64,000 nt of DNA. Origin: Neptunomonas concharum (GTDB lineage Bacteria > Pseudomonadota > Gammaproteobacteria > Pseudomonadales > Balneatricaceae). Shown one piece after another: positions 9,140-18,039 of this stretch. The position numbers were made by a program, and so were the translations under genes. The notes beneath the pieces are model-generated. The model ran no database searches. It was not told where the DNA came from and saw only the letters and a list, made by a program, of their open reading frames with translations. The stretch's first letter is position 1; each line of letters begins with the position of its first letter. The DNA lies in assembly GCF_008630635.1 (NCBI RefSeq), contig NZ_CP043869.1, positions 434,001 to 498,000 on the forward strand. Direction: 5' to 3'.

Positions 9140-9610
9140 ATGATGATTCAGTTAACACATGTCAGAGACGTGGTGACGTACTATCAAGCAACCTTAAGTT
9201 TACCGGTGGATAAACGTATCAAGAGCCGCCTTAAAGTGGTGCTGGATAATGGCCAGGAGGCCGGTTTATTTTTACCTCGCGGCATTATGCTAAGAGACGG
9301 CGATCAGCTACAAAGCGATACGGGTTATGTGGTGCAGATTTGCGCGGCGCCAGAGCAGGTATCTTCGGTGACTTGTCAAAGTCGTCATCTATTAATGCGT
9401 ATCGCTTATCACTTAGGTAATCGGCATGTGCCGTTACAGATCGAAGCGGATTTTATTCGTTATCAACATGATCACGTGCTAGACGATATGGTACGTGGTT
9501 TAGGTGGAGAAGTTACCAGCGAGCTAGCACCGTTTGAACCTGAGGCGGGAGCTTATGGTGGCGGTAGCGCTGACGGGCACTCTCATAGCCACCATCATCA
9601 TGAACATTAA
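9140..9610 (+). CDS. ureE: Urease accessory protein UreE (nickel chaperone)
   Basis: UreE delivers nickel to the UreG-UreF-UreD assembly complex. The frame opens earlier inside ureC, but the ATG pair at 9140/9143 follows a TGAGGTG ribosome site and gives [12 protein letters not shown] and about 156 aa. The N-terminal domain contains the typical [20 protein letters not shown] stretch. The C-terminal metal domain contains [14 protein letters not shown] with the conserved nickel His. The protein ends in a His-rich tail ([10 protein letters not shown]), a nickel-binding tail found in many UreE proteins. Confidence 0.96.
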   Translation: MMIQLTHVRDVVTYYQATLSLPVDKRIKSRLKVVLDNGQEAGLFLPRGIMLRDGDQLQSDTGYVVQICAAPEQVSSVTCQSRHLLMRIAYHLGNRHVPLQIEADFIRYQHDHVLDDMVRGLGGEVTSELAPFEPEAGAYGGGSADGHSHSHHHHEH

Positions 9611-9627
9611 ACATTTGGAGTAACAGA

Positions 9628-9828
9628 ATGAAGAGAGTAACCGCTATATCGTTTGGTGCCTTATCGAGTGCGCCTGTTCTAGCCCATGATAATGAAACAA
9701 CCAGCAGCATGATGGCTACATTGGTGCATCAATTAACGGCTCCTGATCATTTGCTGATGACGGCTGTTGTGGTGGCAGGCATTGCGTTTATGCCCTCTGT
9801 GATCCGTCGTATCCGTAATAAAAAGTAG
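9628..9828 (+). CDS. Small UreJ/HupE-like membrane protein
   Basis: This 66-aa ORF has its own ribosome site (TTGGAG) and sits between ureE and ureF. It starts with a signal-like segment ending in VLAHDNE. It then has LVHQLTAPDHLLMTAVVV, which resembles the HP-x-TG-x-DHLL motif at the front of HupE/UreJ nickel-transport family proteins, then one hydrophobic helix and a basic end (RRIRNKK). Full UreJ/HupE proteins are about 190-200 aa with six helices, so this is either a reduced family member or a remnant. A role in nickel handling is inferred only from motif and position. Confidence 0.6.
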   Translation: MKRVTAISFGALSSAPVLAHDNETTSSMMATLVHQLTAPDHLLMTAVVVAGIAFMPSVIRRIRNKK

Positions 9829-9834
9829 ATAACT

Positions 9835-10500
9835 ATGCTGGCTAACGTGCGTTTGTATCAGCTGATTAGCCCTTCGCTGCCGATTGGCGGCTTTACCTAT
9901 TCGCAGGGGCTGGAGTGGGCAATTGAGGCGGGCTGGGTGACTACGGCAGAAGATTTAGAAGCGTGGTTGGCCTCGGTGATGGCACATAGCATAGCAACCT
10001 TAGAGCTGCCCGTTTTACGGCGCCTTTATTTAGCGCTACAGCAACAAGATAGCGAGTCTTTTCTTTACTGGAATCAGTGGCTAAGCGCCAGTCGTGAGAC
10101 TGCTGAACTACGTAAAGAGGAGAGACAGCGTGGGCAGGCATTGGCAACCTTGTTGCCCAATCTGGGTGTCCCAGTGATGCCCCCGTATGACGAGGCGGTG
10201 CGTTCGACACAAGTGGCCGGTTTTGCGTTGGCCGCTTCGTACTTTGATATCCCACTGCGTGAGGCCTGTGGTGGCTACTTATGGGGCTGGTTAGAGAATA
10301 TGGTGATGGCAGGGGTAAAGCTTGTACCGCTTGGGCAAACCGCTGGCCAACAGCTGATGTTGCGCCTTGGGGAGCAGATCCCAGCGATGGTTGATGCCGC
10401 TTTGATGGTGGCAGATGAGGATGTGGGCAGTAGTACCCCTGCACTGGCAATCGCTAGTAGCCAGCATGAAACACAATATACGCGGTTGTTTCGGTCTTAA
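9835..10500 (+). CDS. ureF: Urease accessory protein UreF
   Basis: UreF bridges UreD and UreG in the urease activation complex and gates the GTPase UreG. The 221-aa product begins MLANVRLYQLISPSLPIGGFTYSQ-type sequence, with the hallmark SPSLPIGGFTYSQGLEWAIEAG. It contains ETAELRKEERQRG and ends in the helical C-terminus expected for the family. It starts six bases after the small UreJ-like gene and is followed by ureG after 23 bases. Its dedicated partner UreD is not in the window. Confidence 0.96.
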   Translation: MLANVRLYQLISPSLPIGGFTYSQGLEWAIEAGWVTTAEDLEAWLASVMAHSIATLELPVLRRLYLALQQQDSESFLYWNQWLSASRETAELRKEERQRGQALATLLPNLGVPVMPPYDEAVRSTQVAGFALAASYFDIPLREACGGYLWGWLENMVMAGVKLVPLGQTAGQQLMLRLGEQIPAMVDAALMVADEDVGSSTPALAIASSQHETQYTRLFRS

Positions 10501-10523
10501 TCGCACGGTTTTGAGGATAGAGT

Positions 10524-11168
10524 ATGAGTGATAGCTATAAATCTCCGTTACGCATCGGCGTCGGTGGTCCGGTGGGTTCAGGCAAAACAGCGCTGTTAGA
10601 AGCTCTGTGTAAAGCTATGCGTGATGACTACAATCTGGCGGTGGTCACTAACGATATTTACACCCAAGAGGATGCCAAAATTCTTACCCAAGCACAGGCT
10701 TTAGATGCAGATCGCATTATCGGTGTGGAAACCGGTGGTTGCCCGCATACGGCTATTCGTGAAGATGCGTCAATGAATCTTGCGGCCGTTGAAGAGTTAG
10801 CACGTCGTCATAAAACGCTCGATTTAGTGTTTGTCGAAAGTGGCGGTGATAATTTGAGCGCGACCTTTAGCCCTGAACTGGCTGATCTGACCATCTACGT
10901 AATTGATGTGGCCGAAGGTGAAAAAATCCCGCGTAAAGGGGGGCCAGGGATTACACGCTCTGATCTGTTGATTATTAACAAAATTGATTTGGCTCCTTAT
11001 GTTGGTGCAGATCTTAACGTCATGGATCAAGATACAAAGCGGATGAGGCCAACATCCCCTTATGTCTTTACCAATTTGAAAGAGGGTAAGGGGTTGCCAG
11101 ACATCATTCGCTTTATCAAAGAACAAGGAATGCTGGATGTGGTTAAAGCGTCAGAAGCACCCAGCTAG
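10524..11168 (+). CDS. ureG: Urease accessory GTPase UreG
   Basis: UreG is a SIMIBI-class GTPase that hydrolyses GTP to drive nickel insertion into urease. The P-loop [18 protein letters not shown] is at residues about 12-28. The nickel-site CPH motif is in [19 protein letters not shown], and the guanine-specificity NKID is in [17 protein letters not shown]. The length of 214 aa is normal. Its last 26 bases overlap the 3' end of a convergent gene on the opposite strand (11143-11724). It is the last recognisable ure gene. Confidence 0.97.
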   Translation: MSDSYKSPLRIGVGGPVGSGKTALLEALCKAMRDDYNLAVVTNDIYTQEDAKILTQAQALDADRIIGVETGGCPHTAIREDASMNLAAVEELARRHKTLDLVFVESGGDNLSATFSPELADLTIYVIDVAEGEKIPRKGGPGITRSDLLIINKIDLAPYVGADLNVMDQDTKRMRPTSPYVFTNLKEGKGLPDIIRFIKEQGMLDVVKASEAPS

Positions 11169-11724
11169 TGATTGTTATCAACCAGATAACCATATGTAAA
11201 TAACGTATTGGAGTGGCGAGCAGTTGATATTCCCGAGTTGGGCAGTGATGGTTAAGCGCTACTTGAGCCACTAAACTGCCCGGCCAACCGCACAGTAACT
11301 CGGCAACCAGTAGTTGCCAATCAGGTACAGAGAAACGACCGGTTTTTTTATTGTGATCCTGATAGATCGTCATCATGGACGCTGCGGAAAAAACGAGATA
11401 AGCAAGCAGTGGAATCAGGGAAAAAATCGCAGCTAAAAGACTAAAAATAAATGGAAGGCCGGCAAGTAACCAGTCAAGTGTCTGCAAACGATTAAAGCGA
11501 AAATCGCCCATGACCAACCCAGTAGGTTGTACACGGAACGCCTGTAATCGGCCACCCAGTGTGGGTCTGAGGGAGCAAATTAACATCTCACCCAGATGCG
11601 GCTGGTGATTGGCAATAAAGTCTTTTAATTCAAACAGAATATCGTCTTTGCTATCGGCAACCGTGATAATGCCGATGCCTTGCTCTTCATTCCAGTCCTT
11701 TAAGCGCCCTTTTATGGTAGCCAT
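11143..11724 (-). CDS. Cold-shock-like domain plus DUF1294 membrane protein
   Basis: The first ~70 residues ([20 protein letters not shown], then FELKDF) resemble a cold-shock/OB-fold domain, KGxLxxWNxxxGxGFI. The C-terminal half has hydrophobic helices ([25 protein letters not shown], then [15 protein letters not shown]). These flank an [30 protein letters not shown] motif that marks DUF1294. This two-domain architecture is common in gammaproteobacteria, but the role is unknown. Its 3' end overlaps ureG by 26 bases on the opposite strand. Confidence 0.85.
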   Translation of the reverse strand: MATIKGRLKDWNEEQGIGIITVADSKDDILFELKDFIANHQPHLGEMLICSLRPTLGGRLQAFRVQPTGLVMGDFRFNRLQTLDWLLAGLPFIFSLLAAIFSLIPLLAYLVFSAASMMTIYQDHNKKTGRFSVPDWQLLVAELLCGWPGSLVAQVALNHHCPTREYQLLATPIRYLHMVIWLITITSWVLLTL

Positions 11725-11924
11725 CGCGTAAGCCCTCCTTGGTTAGCGGTGCGACATTCTAAAGTGAAGCATTTAAACCTTAACTGAACGGAAACTGAGT
11801 GCAGGTGCATAAAGGGGGATTTAAAATTCAGCTGCGATAAACTACAGATCTGTTGTTATATAAGTGTTTTAATAAGGTTATTGAACTGCAAACTGACAAA
11901 CTAAACGGGTAAGGTGGCTGAATC

Positions 11925-13409
11925 ATGGAAACAGGTATTCTGATTGGTGGTTGTGAAACGGGTAAGGTATTTTTGGATCCGCGTTATGCCAATCGCCACG
12001 GATTGATTGCAGGGGCGACCGGAACAGGCAAAACGGTAACTCTGCAGTGTCTGGCAGAGGGCTTCTCTGATATGGGCGTACCCGTGTTTATGGCGGATGT
12101 TAAAGGCGACCTGTCAGGCCTGAGTCAAACAGGCAATCCGCACCCAAAAGTGGATGAGCGCGTCGAAAAGATTGGTATTGAGGGCTTTGAGCAACGTGGC
12201 TTTCCCGTTGCTTTTTGGGATGTGTTTGGTGAACAAGGAACGCCGGTTCGTTCTACCATTTCTGAAATGGGGCCGCAGTTATTGTCACGGCTATTGGATC
12301 TGAATGAAACCCAAGAAAGCATCCTGACTCTGGTTTTCGAATTTGCTGACGATGAAGGCTTGCTCCTGGTTGATCTTAATGACCTGAGAACGTCGCTGGA
12401 ATTTATTGCCGATCAGGGTAAAGAGATCAGTTCTAGCCTTAATGTCTCCAAGGCATCGGTTAACGCCATTTTACGCCGTTTGCTGATGTTGGAGCGAGAA
12501 GGTGGGGATCTGTTTTTTGGGGAACCCGCCTTGCAGTTAGAAGACCTTATGCAAGTTAATCGTGATGGCCGAGGTGTGATTAATATCCTCGCCTCGGACA
12601 AGTTGATTCTAAGCCCACGTGTCTATTCAACATTTTTGCTCTGGTTATTATCTGAACTCTTTGAAAATCTACCGGAAGTGGGTGACCCTGAAAAACCGGA
12701 AATGGTTTTCTTCTTTGATGAGGCGCACCTGTTATTTAATAATGCCTCGAAAGCGCTGATCGAAAAAGTAGAGCAGGTCGTGCGTTTGATCCGCTCGAAA
12801 GGGGTAGGGGTTTACTTTATTACCCAAAGTCCGAGTGACCTTCCGGATAATGTGCTGGGCCAGTTGGGTAATCGTGTGCAGCATGCTTTACGTGCTTTTA
12901 CACCTCGGGATCAAAAAGCGGTCAAGGTGGCTGCTCAGACTTTCCGGCCTAACCCCAATCTGGATACGTTTGATGCTATTACGAATATGGGGGTGGGTGA
13001 GGCGCTTGTCTCTGTTTTGCAAAAAGGCGGGGTACCTACTGTTGTAGAGCGCACGTTGGTTCGTCCACCTTCTTCACGGATGGGGCCTGCGACTGATGCA
13101 GAACGTAAAGCGGTAATTGATGGTAGCCGTATGCACCGCTTGTATGCCGATGCCGTTGATCCCCATTCTGCTCATGAGGTGCTGCTAGAGCGAACAGCGG
13201 CTAGGCTGAAAGCTGCAGAAGAAGCTGCAGAACATGAGGCGCAAGAGAAGGAACAACGCAAAGCCAGCCGTTCCAGTGGCCGTAGTAGTAATCGTCAATC
13301 GGTTACCGAGGCCTTAATGAAAAGCGTTGTCAGAAGTGTCGGCAGCAGCTTAGGCCGCAGTGTGGGAAAAAGCCTCTTACGCGGGATATTAGGGTCGTTA
13401 TTAAAGTAA
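11925..13409 (+). CDS. HerA-like ATPase of the DUF853 (YjgR) family
   Basis: This is a FtsK/HerA-type P-loop ATPase, 494 aa, of the YjgR family, whose cellular role is not settled. Visible features are Walker A GATGTGKTVTLQ near residue 31, MADVKGDLSGLSQTG, the Walker B-like MVFFFDEAHLLF near residue 263, and the arginine-finger-containing RLIRSKGVGVYFITQSPSDLP. The C-terminal 80 residues are Glu/Lys- then Ser/Arg-rich and probably disordered. It stands alone with its own upstream gap and a hairpin after it. Confidence 0.9.
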   Translation: METGILIGGCETGKVFLDPRYANRHGLIAGATGTGKTVTLQCLAEGFSDMGVPVFMADVKGDLSGLSQTGNPHPKVDERVEKIGIEGFEQRGFPVAFWDVFGEQGTPVRSTISEMGPQLLSRLLDLNETQESILTLVFEFADDEGLLLVDLNDLRTSLEFIADQGKEISSSLNVSKASVNAILRRLLMLEREGGDLFFGEPALQLEDLMQVNRDGRGVINILASDKLILSPRVYSTFLLWLLSELFENLPEVGDPEKPEMVFFFDEAHLLFNNASKALIEKVEQVVRLIRSKGVGVYFITQSPSDLPDNVLGQLGNRVQHALRAFTPRDQKAVKVAAQTFRPNPNLDTFDAITNMGVGEALVSVLQKGGVPTVVERTLVRPPSSRMGPATDAERKAVIDGSRMHRLYADAVDPHSAHEVLLERTAARLKAAEEAAEHEAQEKEQRKASRSSGRSSNRQSVTEALMKSVVRSVGSSLGRSVGKSLLRGILGSLLK

Positions 13410-13419
13410 CCCGTCAATG

Positions 13420-13440
13420 AGGGGCACAATCTGTGCCCCT
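13420..13440. terminator. Hairpin between convergent genes
   Basis: A nine-base-pair perfect stem, AGGGGCACA/TGTGCCCCT, with a three-base loop lies between the DUF853 gene and the convergent metallo-beta-lactamase-fold gene. There is no clear T-run, so termination strength is uncertain. Confidence 0.55.
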
Positions 13441-13455
13441 ACCATTGAATTGATA

Positions 13456-14412
13456 TTATTCAAATTCCATCGCTTCAAACACGCGGCCCGCATTTTTGGC
13501 AGCGAGTTCGTCAAAAGTTTCTAGGTGAGTATAGGGGCTTTGATCAATGGAGTAAGCATCCTCTAATGTGCCGCCTTCCTCTAAAAGTTCAGCCACTTTA
13601 CCTCGTAAATACTCAAGATAGCCGCGGGTCCATTGGTCGACAGTCGCAAAGTCTGTAGGGCCACCATGTCCCGGGATAATGATTTTATCCTGAGCGAAAT
13701 CGCTAAAATGGTTGTGCCATGTATCGAGCCACTCAGCGGTATTTGTGTCAGGGAAAATGGGCAGTAGGCGTATGTGGAATGCGATATCTCCGGCTATGAG
13801 GACATTTCGTTCGGGGATATAGACCGAAATATCGCCAGGTGAGTGGGCTGGGCCAAAGTGGATTAATTCTGCGGTAAGGCCACCTAGGTCGAGTGTCATT
13901 TTATCATCGAAGGTTTGATCGATGGGGACAAGTGCACTGCCTTCAGCGCGCTCTTTTAGGATACCTTGTAAGTTTTTTAGTCCGGTGGCACCGTGGCTTT
14001 CAACCTCTTCTGCAGCTTCGCTATGAGCGATAAGGGTAGCGCCTTGTTCTTTCCAGTAATTGTTACCTACCACGGCATGGGATTGACCGTTCTCATCCAC
14101 GACATAACGGACAGGTTTGTTTGTGAGTTTTTTGATCTCATCATGGAGTGCTTTTGCGAGCAGATAAGATGAGCTGCCATTGACGACAAGGACGGCTTCA
14201 TCGCCGATGACAAAGGATAGATTGTTGTTGTGTCCGGCGTTTTCGTAGGAATAGTACTGGGTTTGTCCTATAGCTGACCACACGTTATCCGCCACCTGAA
14301 TGGGTTTGTCATAGAGTAACGACTCTGGATAACGGTCGGGGATAATGTCGGCACAAGTAATAGTGGCATAGGAGAGCAGCAGTGCTGCGCCCAGTGAACG
14401 AGCAAAAACCAT
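13456..14412 (-). CDS. Exported metallo-beta-lactamase-fold protein with degenerate metal site
   Basis: This 318-aa protein has an N-terminal signal peptide (SLGAALLLSYATITCADI). It keeps the later MBL motifs: FGPAHSPGDISVYIPERNVLIAGDIAF (His and bridging Asp) and IIPGHGGPT (His). The usual HxHxDH signature is replaced by ENGQSH near residue 110, so only the last His survives. A subfamily with an xGQxH version of this motif exists, to my recollection. It may bind one metal or none. The neighbours do not suggest a substrate, and the function is unknown beyond the fold. Confidence 0.82.
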   Translation of the reverse strand: MVFARSLGAALLLSYATITCADIIPDRYPESLLYDKPIQVADNVWSAIGQTQYYSYENAGHNNNLSFVIGDEAVLVVNGSSSYLLAKALHDEIKKLTNKPVRYVVDENGQSHAVVGNNYWKEQGATLIAHSEAAEEVESHGATGLKNLQGILKERAEGSALVPIDQTFDDKMTLDLGGLTAELIHFGPAHSPGDISVYIPERNVLIAGDIAFHIRLLPIFPDTNTAEWLDTWHNHFSDFAQDKIIIPGHGGPTDFATVDQWTRGYLEYLRGKVAELLEEGGTLEDAYSIDQSPYTHLETFDELAAKNAGRVFEAMEFE

Positions 14413-14485
14413 GGTGGCGATCCTTCTTTTGTTTTTATATTAGAACCCACTAATGGTTAATCGAATGGATCTAAAAGGCAAGCAG

Positions 14486-15583
14486 TTATTTTTTATGCTT
14501 TAGGTAAACGGCTTCGATTAGTGCCTGGTATTTTGATGTCATATGTTGCCAACTCAGTGAGTTAACATCTGGCGCAGCAGGTAGAGTGTTTTCCTGTTTG
14601 AGTGCGGCGAGCTGTGTCAGTTGGCTTACCAAAAGCGCGGTCTCCTGTTCCCCTGAAGGGTAGCGAAAACGCTGATCGAACAGTTCTTGGTAGGCCAGCC
14701 TATCTGGAACAACGGGTATTGCTCCGGCTGCAACACCTTCGAGTACGGCAATGCCCTGAAAATCGTGATGTGCTGTTGATAACACGACATCCGCTTGCCG
14801 TAGCAGTTTTCGGTAGGCTTGTGCGCTTGGGATGTATCCCCACTCACCCAGCATGTTTGGGTACTTTTCATGGATTGTTGCAAAGGCGCTGGGTTGTTGC
14901 CTGAATTGTTGCCCTACGATATGGAACTTCACCGAAGCGCCTGATTGAGAGAGCGCCTCAATGGCCGCGAGTAGTTGGTCGGGGCCTTTGTCATATTCCC
15001 AGCGATGGTTCCATACGATGTGTAACGGGCCTGCAACGGCTTGATGTGTTTGGAAACAATGCTGCGGTAACGGTACGGCAAGTACGTGGCTTTTCTCTTC
15101 TAGGGTTTGCGGTATGCCTGAAGGGATATGATCCGGTAGCTTTTTTAATAGTGTGCTGGCACCGTTTAAGAATGTTTGGCGGTTAAAATCCGTATTAAAC
15201 ACGATCTGATCGGCGGCCAGTGCGGAGTAGAGGTTGAGGATTTTGGGCTCTACGCTAGCATAGGCTTGCTTTGATGTCGGATAAGCAAACTGATTCTCAT
15301 GGAAATACAGCAGCGTGGGTATATTAGCGAGTTCTGGCACGAAGCCTTTTAACGTTGCCAGGTCCGTCATTGAGGTGGCAATAATAAGATCATAAGGCTG
15401 ACGCAGCGTTTCTGCGGTTTCGCCGAATGCCCAGCTTAAGGCGTTGCCACGCACACGCCATGAAAAATAACGGGCAGGCAGGGTTAAAACCGTCCAATCG
15501 TAATGCGTTAAATTGTCCAGAAGCCCTTGCCGCCAGTAGGCATGACTATCAGCGTCGTAGGCCGATAACAGGAGTATTTTCAC
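14486..15583 (-). CDS. GT-B glycosyltransferase, DUF3524 (tRNA-queuosine mannosyltransferase-like)
   Basis: This is a 365-aa GT-B-type protein. The N-terminal MKILLLSAYDADSHAYWRQG and the following PARYFSWRVRGNALSWAF are hallmarks of DUF3524, the family that includes the animal and bacterial tRNA-queuosine alpha-mannosyltransferase. The C-terminal half has the nucleotide-sugar part (HIVWNHRWEYDKGPDQLL and DVVLSTAHHDFQGIAVLEGVAAGAIPVVP). It probably modifies queuosine at the wobble position of a tRNA, though the substrate is inferred from the family. It is a monocistronic gene, divergent from potF. Confidence 0.85.
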   Translation of the reverse strand: MKILLLSAYDADSHAYWRQGLLDNLTHYDWTVLTLPARYFSWRVRGNALSWAFGETAETLRQPYDLIIATSMTDLATLKGFVPELANIPTLLYFHENQFAYPTSKQAYASVEPKILNLYSALAADQIVFNTDFNRQTFLNGASTLLKKLPDHIPSGIPQTLEEKSHVLAVPLPQHCFQTHQAVAGPLHIVWNHRWEYDKGPDQLLAAIEALSQSGASVKFHIVGQQFRQQPSAFATIHEKYPNMLGEWGYIPSAQAYRKLLRQADVVLSTAHHDFQGIAVLEGVAAGAIPVVPDRLAYQELFDQRFRYPSGEQETALLVSQLTQLAALKQENTLPAAPDVNSLSWQHMTSKYQALIEAVYLKHKK

Positions 15584-15795
15584 GGTATTAGGGTGACTCT
15601 TTTTCGATGCAGTGGGAGGTATTGTGCCTTGTGTTAGCGGAAAATTAAAAAAATCTCTTCTTTGGTTAGAAAATCATAGCTTTTTCATGGTGAAATGTTC
15701 ATATTCTGCCCTTTGAACCGAGGCGGTTATAAACGCCTTACTCAATCCAAAACCTCCTCACTGGAGCATAATTTTCTTTAAGGAGTTGATCCTCA

Positions 15796-16899
15796 ATGAA
15801 CAACTGGAAGGCGAGTGTTAACGCACTAGTTGCGACCTCTTTAGTGACTCTATCCGTATCTGCTTTTGCGAAGGAATCGCTCCATGTTTATAACTGGTCC
15901 GACTATATAGCCGAAGACACCATTGAGCGCTTTCAGAAAGCTACAGGGATCAATGTTGTTTATGATGTTTATGACTCCAATGAAGTGCTGGAGGCTAAAT
16001 TATTAGCCGGAAAAAGCGGCTATGATTTGATCTTTCCTACTGCTCGCCCTTTTGCAGATCGCCATATTAAGGCCAATCTGTATCAACCATTAGATAAAAC
16101 CGCTTTGCCACTATTAGGTAATGTGGATGCCACTATCGTATCTTCTTTGGACGATATTGACCCGGGTAATCAGTATCTTGTGCCTTATATGTGGGGCACA
16201 ACCGGTATTGGTATTAATGTCACTAAAGTGAGAGAAGTGCTCGGTGCTGATGCAAAATTAGATACGTGGGGAATGGTCTTTGATCCTGCTAACGCCGAAA
16301 AACTGAGCCGTTGTGGTATCAGCTTGATGGATGATCCTTCAGAGGTATTAAAAGCAGCTCAGGCTTACGCTGGCTTAGATGTTAAAGACAACAGTAAAGA
16401 TGGGCTAAACAAAGCGGCTGACGTGGTTAACGGGGTACGCCAGCATATTCGCTATTTCCATAGCTCTCAGTACATTAACGATCTGGCCAACGGTGACCTG
16501 TGTGTGGCTCATGGTTACAGTGGCGATGTTTTACAGGCGCGTGATCGAGCCGCAGAAGCTAACAATGGTGTAGAAATTGCCTACCTTGTTCCTCAAGAAG
16601 GTGCGGTCGTATGGACAGACGTGATGGCGATTCCTGCCGATGCGCCTAACCCAAAGGCAGCCCATGCATTTATCAACTTTCTGCTTCAGCCAGAGGTGAT
16701 TGCGCCTATTTCTAATTATGTGGCATACGCTAATGCTAATGCTGCGGCAACACAGCTGGTGGATGAAGAGATTCGTAATGACCCGGGTATCTACCCATCA
16801 GAAGAGACGCGAAAAGGATTTGTCACCATTAACACGCCATCCGCTAAAGAGACTCGTATGATGTCGCGCATATGGACCCGCGTGAAGACAGGTCAATAA
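15796..16899 (+). CDS. potF: Putrescine/polyamine ABC transporter substrate-binding protein
   Basis: This is a periplasmic polyamine-binding protein of 367 aa with a signal peptide (MNNWKASVNALVATSLVTLS, cleaved near AFAKE). YNWSDYIAEDTIERFQKATG and KLLAGKSGYDLIFPTARPFA are typical of PotF/SpuD/SpuE. So is MWGTTGIGINVTKV. A strong AAGGAG ribosome site precedes the ATG. It heads a four-gene operon, potFGHI, in canonical order. Which polyamine it prefers (putrescine, spermidine or agmatine) cannot be told from the sequence by eye. Confidence 0.94.
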   Translation: MNNWKASVNALVATSLVTLSVSAFAKESLHVYNWSDYIAEDTIERFQKATGINVVYDVYDSNEVLEAKLLAGKSGYDLIFPTARPFADRHIKANLYQPLDKTALPLLGNVDATIVSSLDDIDPGNQYLVPYMWGTTGIGINVTKVREVLGADAKLDTWGMVFDPANAEKLSRCGISLMDDPSEVLKAAQAYAGLDVKDNSKDGLNKAADVVNGVRQHIRYFHSSQYINDLANGDLCVAHGYSGDVLQARDRAAEANNGVEIAYLVPQEGAVVWTDVMAIPADAPNPKAAHAFINFLLQPEVIAPISNYVAYANANAAATQLVDEEIRNDPGIYPSEETRKGFVTINTPSAKETRMMSRIWTRVKTGQ

Positions 16900-16902
16900 C
16901 GG

Positions 16903-18039
16903 ATGGCACAGCTTCGTTCATCCACCCCTTTAGAGTCTTGGCAGGCTCCAGAGGGGGAGCCTGTTATTCGTGTTGAGAGCGTGACTAAAAAATTTGGTGA
17001 TGTTTACGCTGTCGATGATATCAGCCTGAGTATTCACCAAGGGGAGTTCTTCTCGTTATTAGGCTCTTCAGGGTGCGGTAAAACAACCTTGCTTCGTATG
17101 TTGGCAGGCTTTGAAACACCTTCTGCTGGACGTATCTTTATTGATGGTGTGGATATGACTCACACCCCGCCTTATGAACGTCCAATCAATATGATGTTTC
17201 AGTCCTATGCGCTCTTCCCGCATATGACGGTCGAAGACAACATCGCCTTTGGTTTAAAGCAAGAAGGCATGCCATCGTCTGAGCGTAAGCAACGTATTCA
17301 GGAGATGATGGCCTTAGTGCAAATCGATGCACTAGCTAAGCGTAAACCTCACCAATTATCGGGAGGGCAGCGTCAGCGTGTTGCGTTGGCACGAGCGCTG
17401 GCTAAGCAGCCAAAAATCTTACTGTTGGATGAGCCATTAGGCGCGCTTGATAAAAAGCTACGGGAAAAAACCCAGTTTGAGCTGGTCAATATTCAGGAGC
17501 GTTTGGGGATGACGTTCGTGATCGTCACTCACGATCAAGAAGAAGCGATGACCATGTCGTCTCGTATAGCGCTAATGCATGATGGCCGAATCGAACAGAT
17601 CGATCCGCCACGGCGCATGTATGAATACCCCTCCACCCGTTATGCTGCTTCTTTTATTGGGACGGTGAACCTGTTTAGCGGCTATGTGGTTAGTCAGGAA
17701 GATGATCATGTTTTAATCCAAAGTGAAGAGGCCGGTGGTCTACTGCAAGTGAAACATAGCCAGCCCTTGGTCGCCGGTATGGAAGTCACCGTTGCTGTTC
17801 GCCCTGAGAAGTGTCGTTTGATGGCAGAGCTGACCGGTGCTCCGAATCAGATTAAAGGGGTTATCAAAGAGATTGCCTATTTAGGTGATGTCTCTATCTA
17901 CCATGTAGATCTACCCTCAGGTAAGCGTGTGCAATTCACTCAATCGAATATTCAGGCGTTGGCCGAGCAACCCCTAACGTGGGAGCAAGAGGTGTGTCTG
18001 GCGTGGCAATCGAACAGCTGTGGGGTGCTGGAAGAATGA
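16903..18039 (+). CDS. potG: Polyamine ABC transporter ATP-binding protein
   Basis: This is the ATPase of the polyamine importer, 378 aa. Walker A is LLGSSGCGKTTLLRML, the signature is HQLSGGQRQRVALARAL, Walker B is ILLLDEPLGALDKKL, and the H-loop is VIVTHDQEEAM. A C-terminal TOBE domain (about residues 290-370) follows. It starts three bases after the potF stop and overlaps potH by ATGA. The length and motifs match PotG. Confidence 0.95.
   Translation: MAQLRSSTPLESWQAPEGEPVIRVESVTKKFGDVYAVDDISLSIHQGEFFSLLGSSGCGKTTLLRMLAGFETPSAGRIFIDGVDMTHTPPYERPINMMFQSYALFPHMTVEDNIAFGLKQEGMPSSERKQRIQEMMALVQIDALAKRKPHQLSGGQRQRVALARALAKQPKILLLDEPLGALDKKLREKTQFELVNIQERLGMTFVIVTHDQEEAMTMSSRIALMHDGRIEQIDPPRRMYEYPSTRYAASFIGTVNLFSGYVVSQEDDHVLIQSEEAGGLLQVKHSQPLVAGMEVTVAVRPEKCRLMAELTGAPNQIKGVIKEIAYLGDVSIYHVDLPSGKRVQFTQSNIQALAEQPLTWEQEVCLAWQSNSCGVLEE

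Noticed and set aside
9513-9710. Minus-strand ORFs inside the ure genes
   Set aside because: They are shadows of well-conserved plus-strand genes with full family matches.
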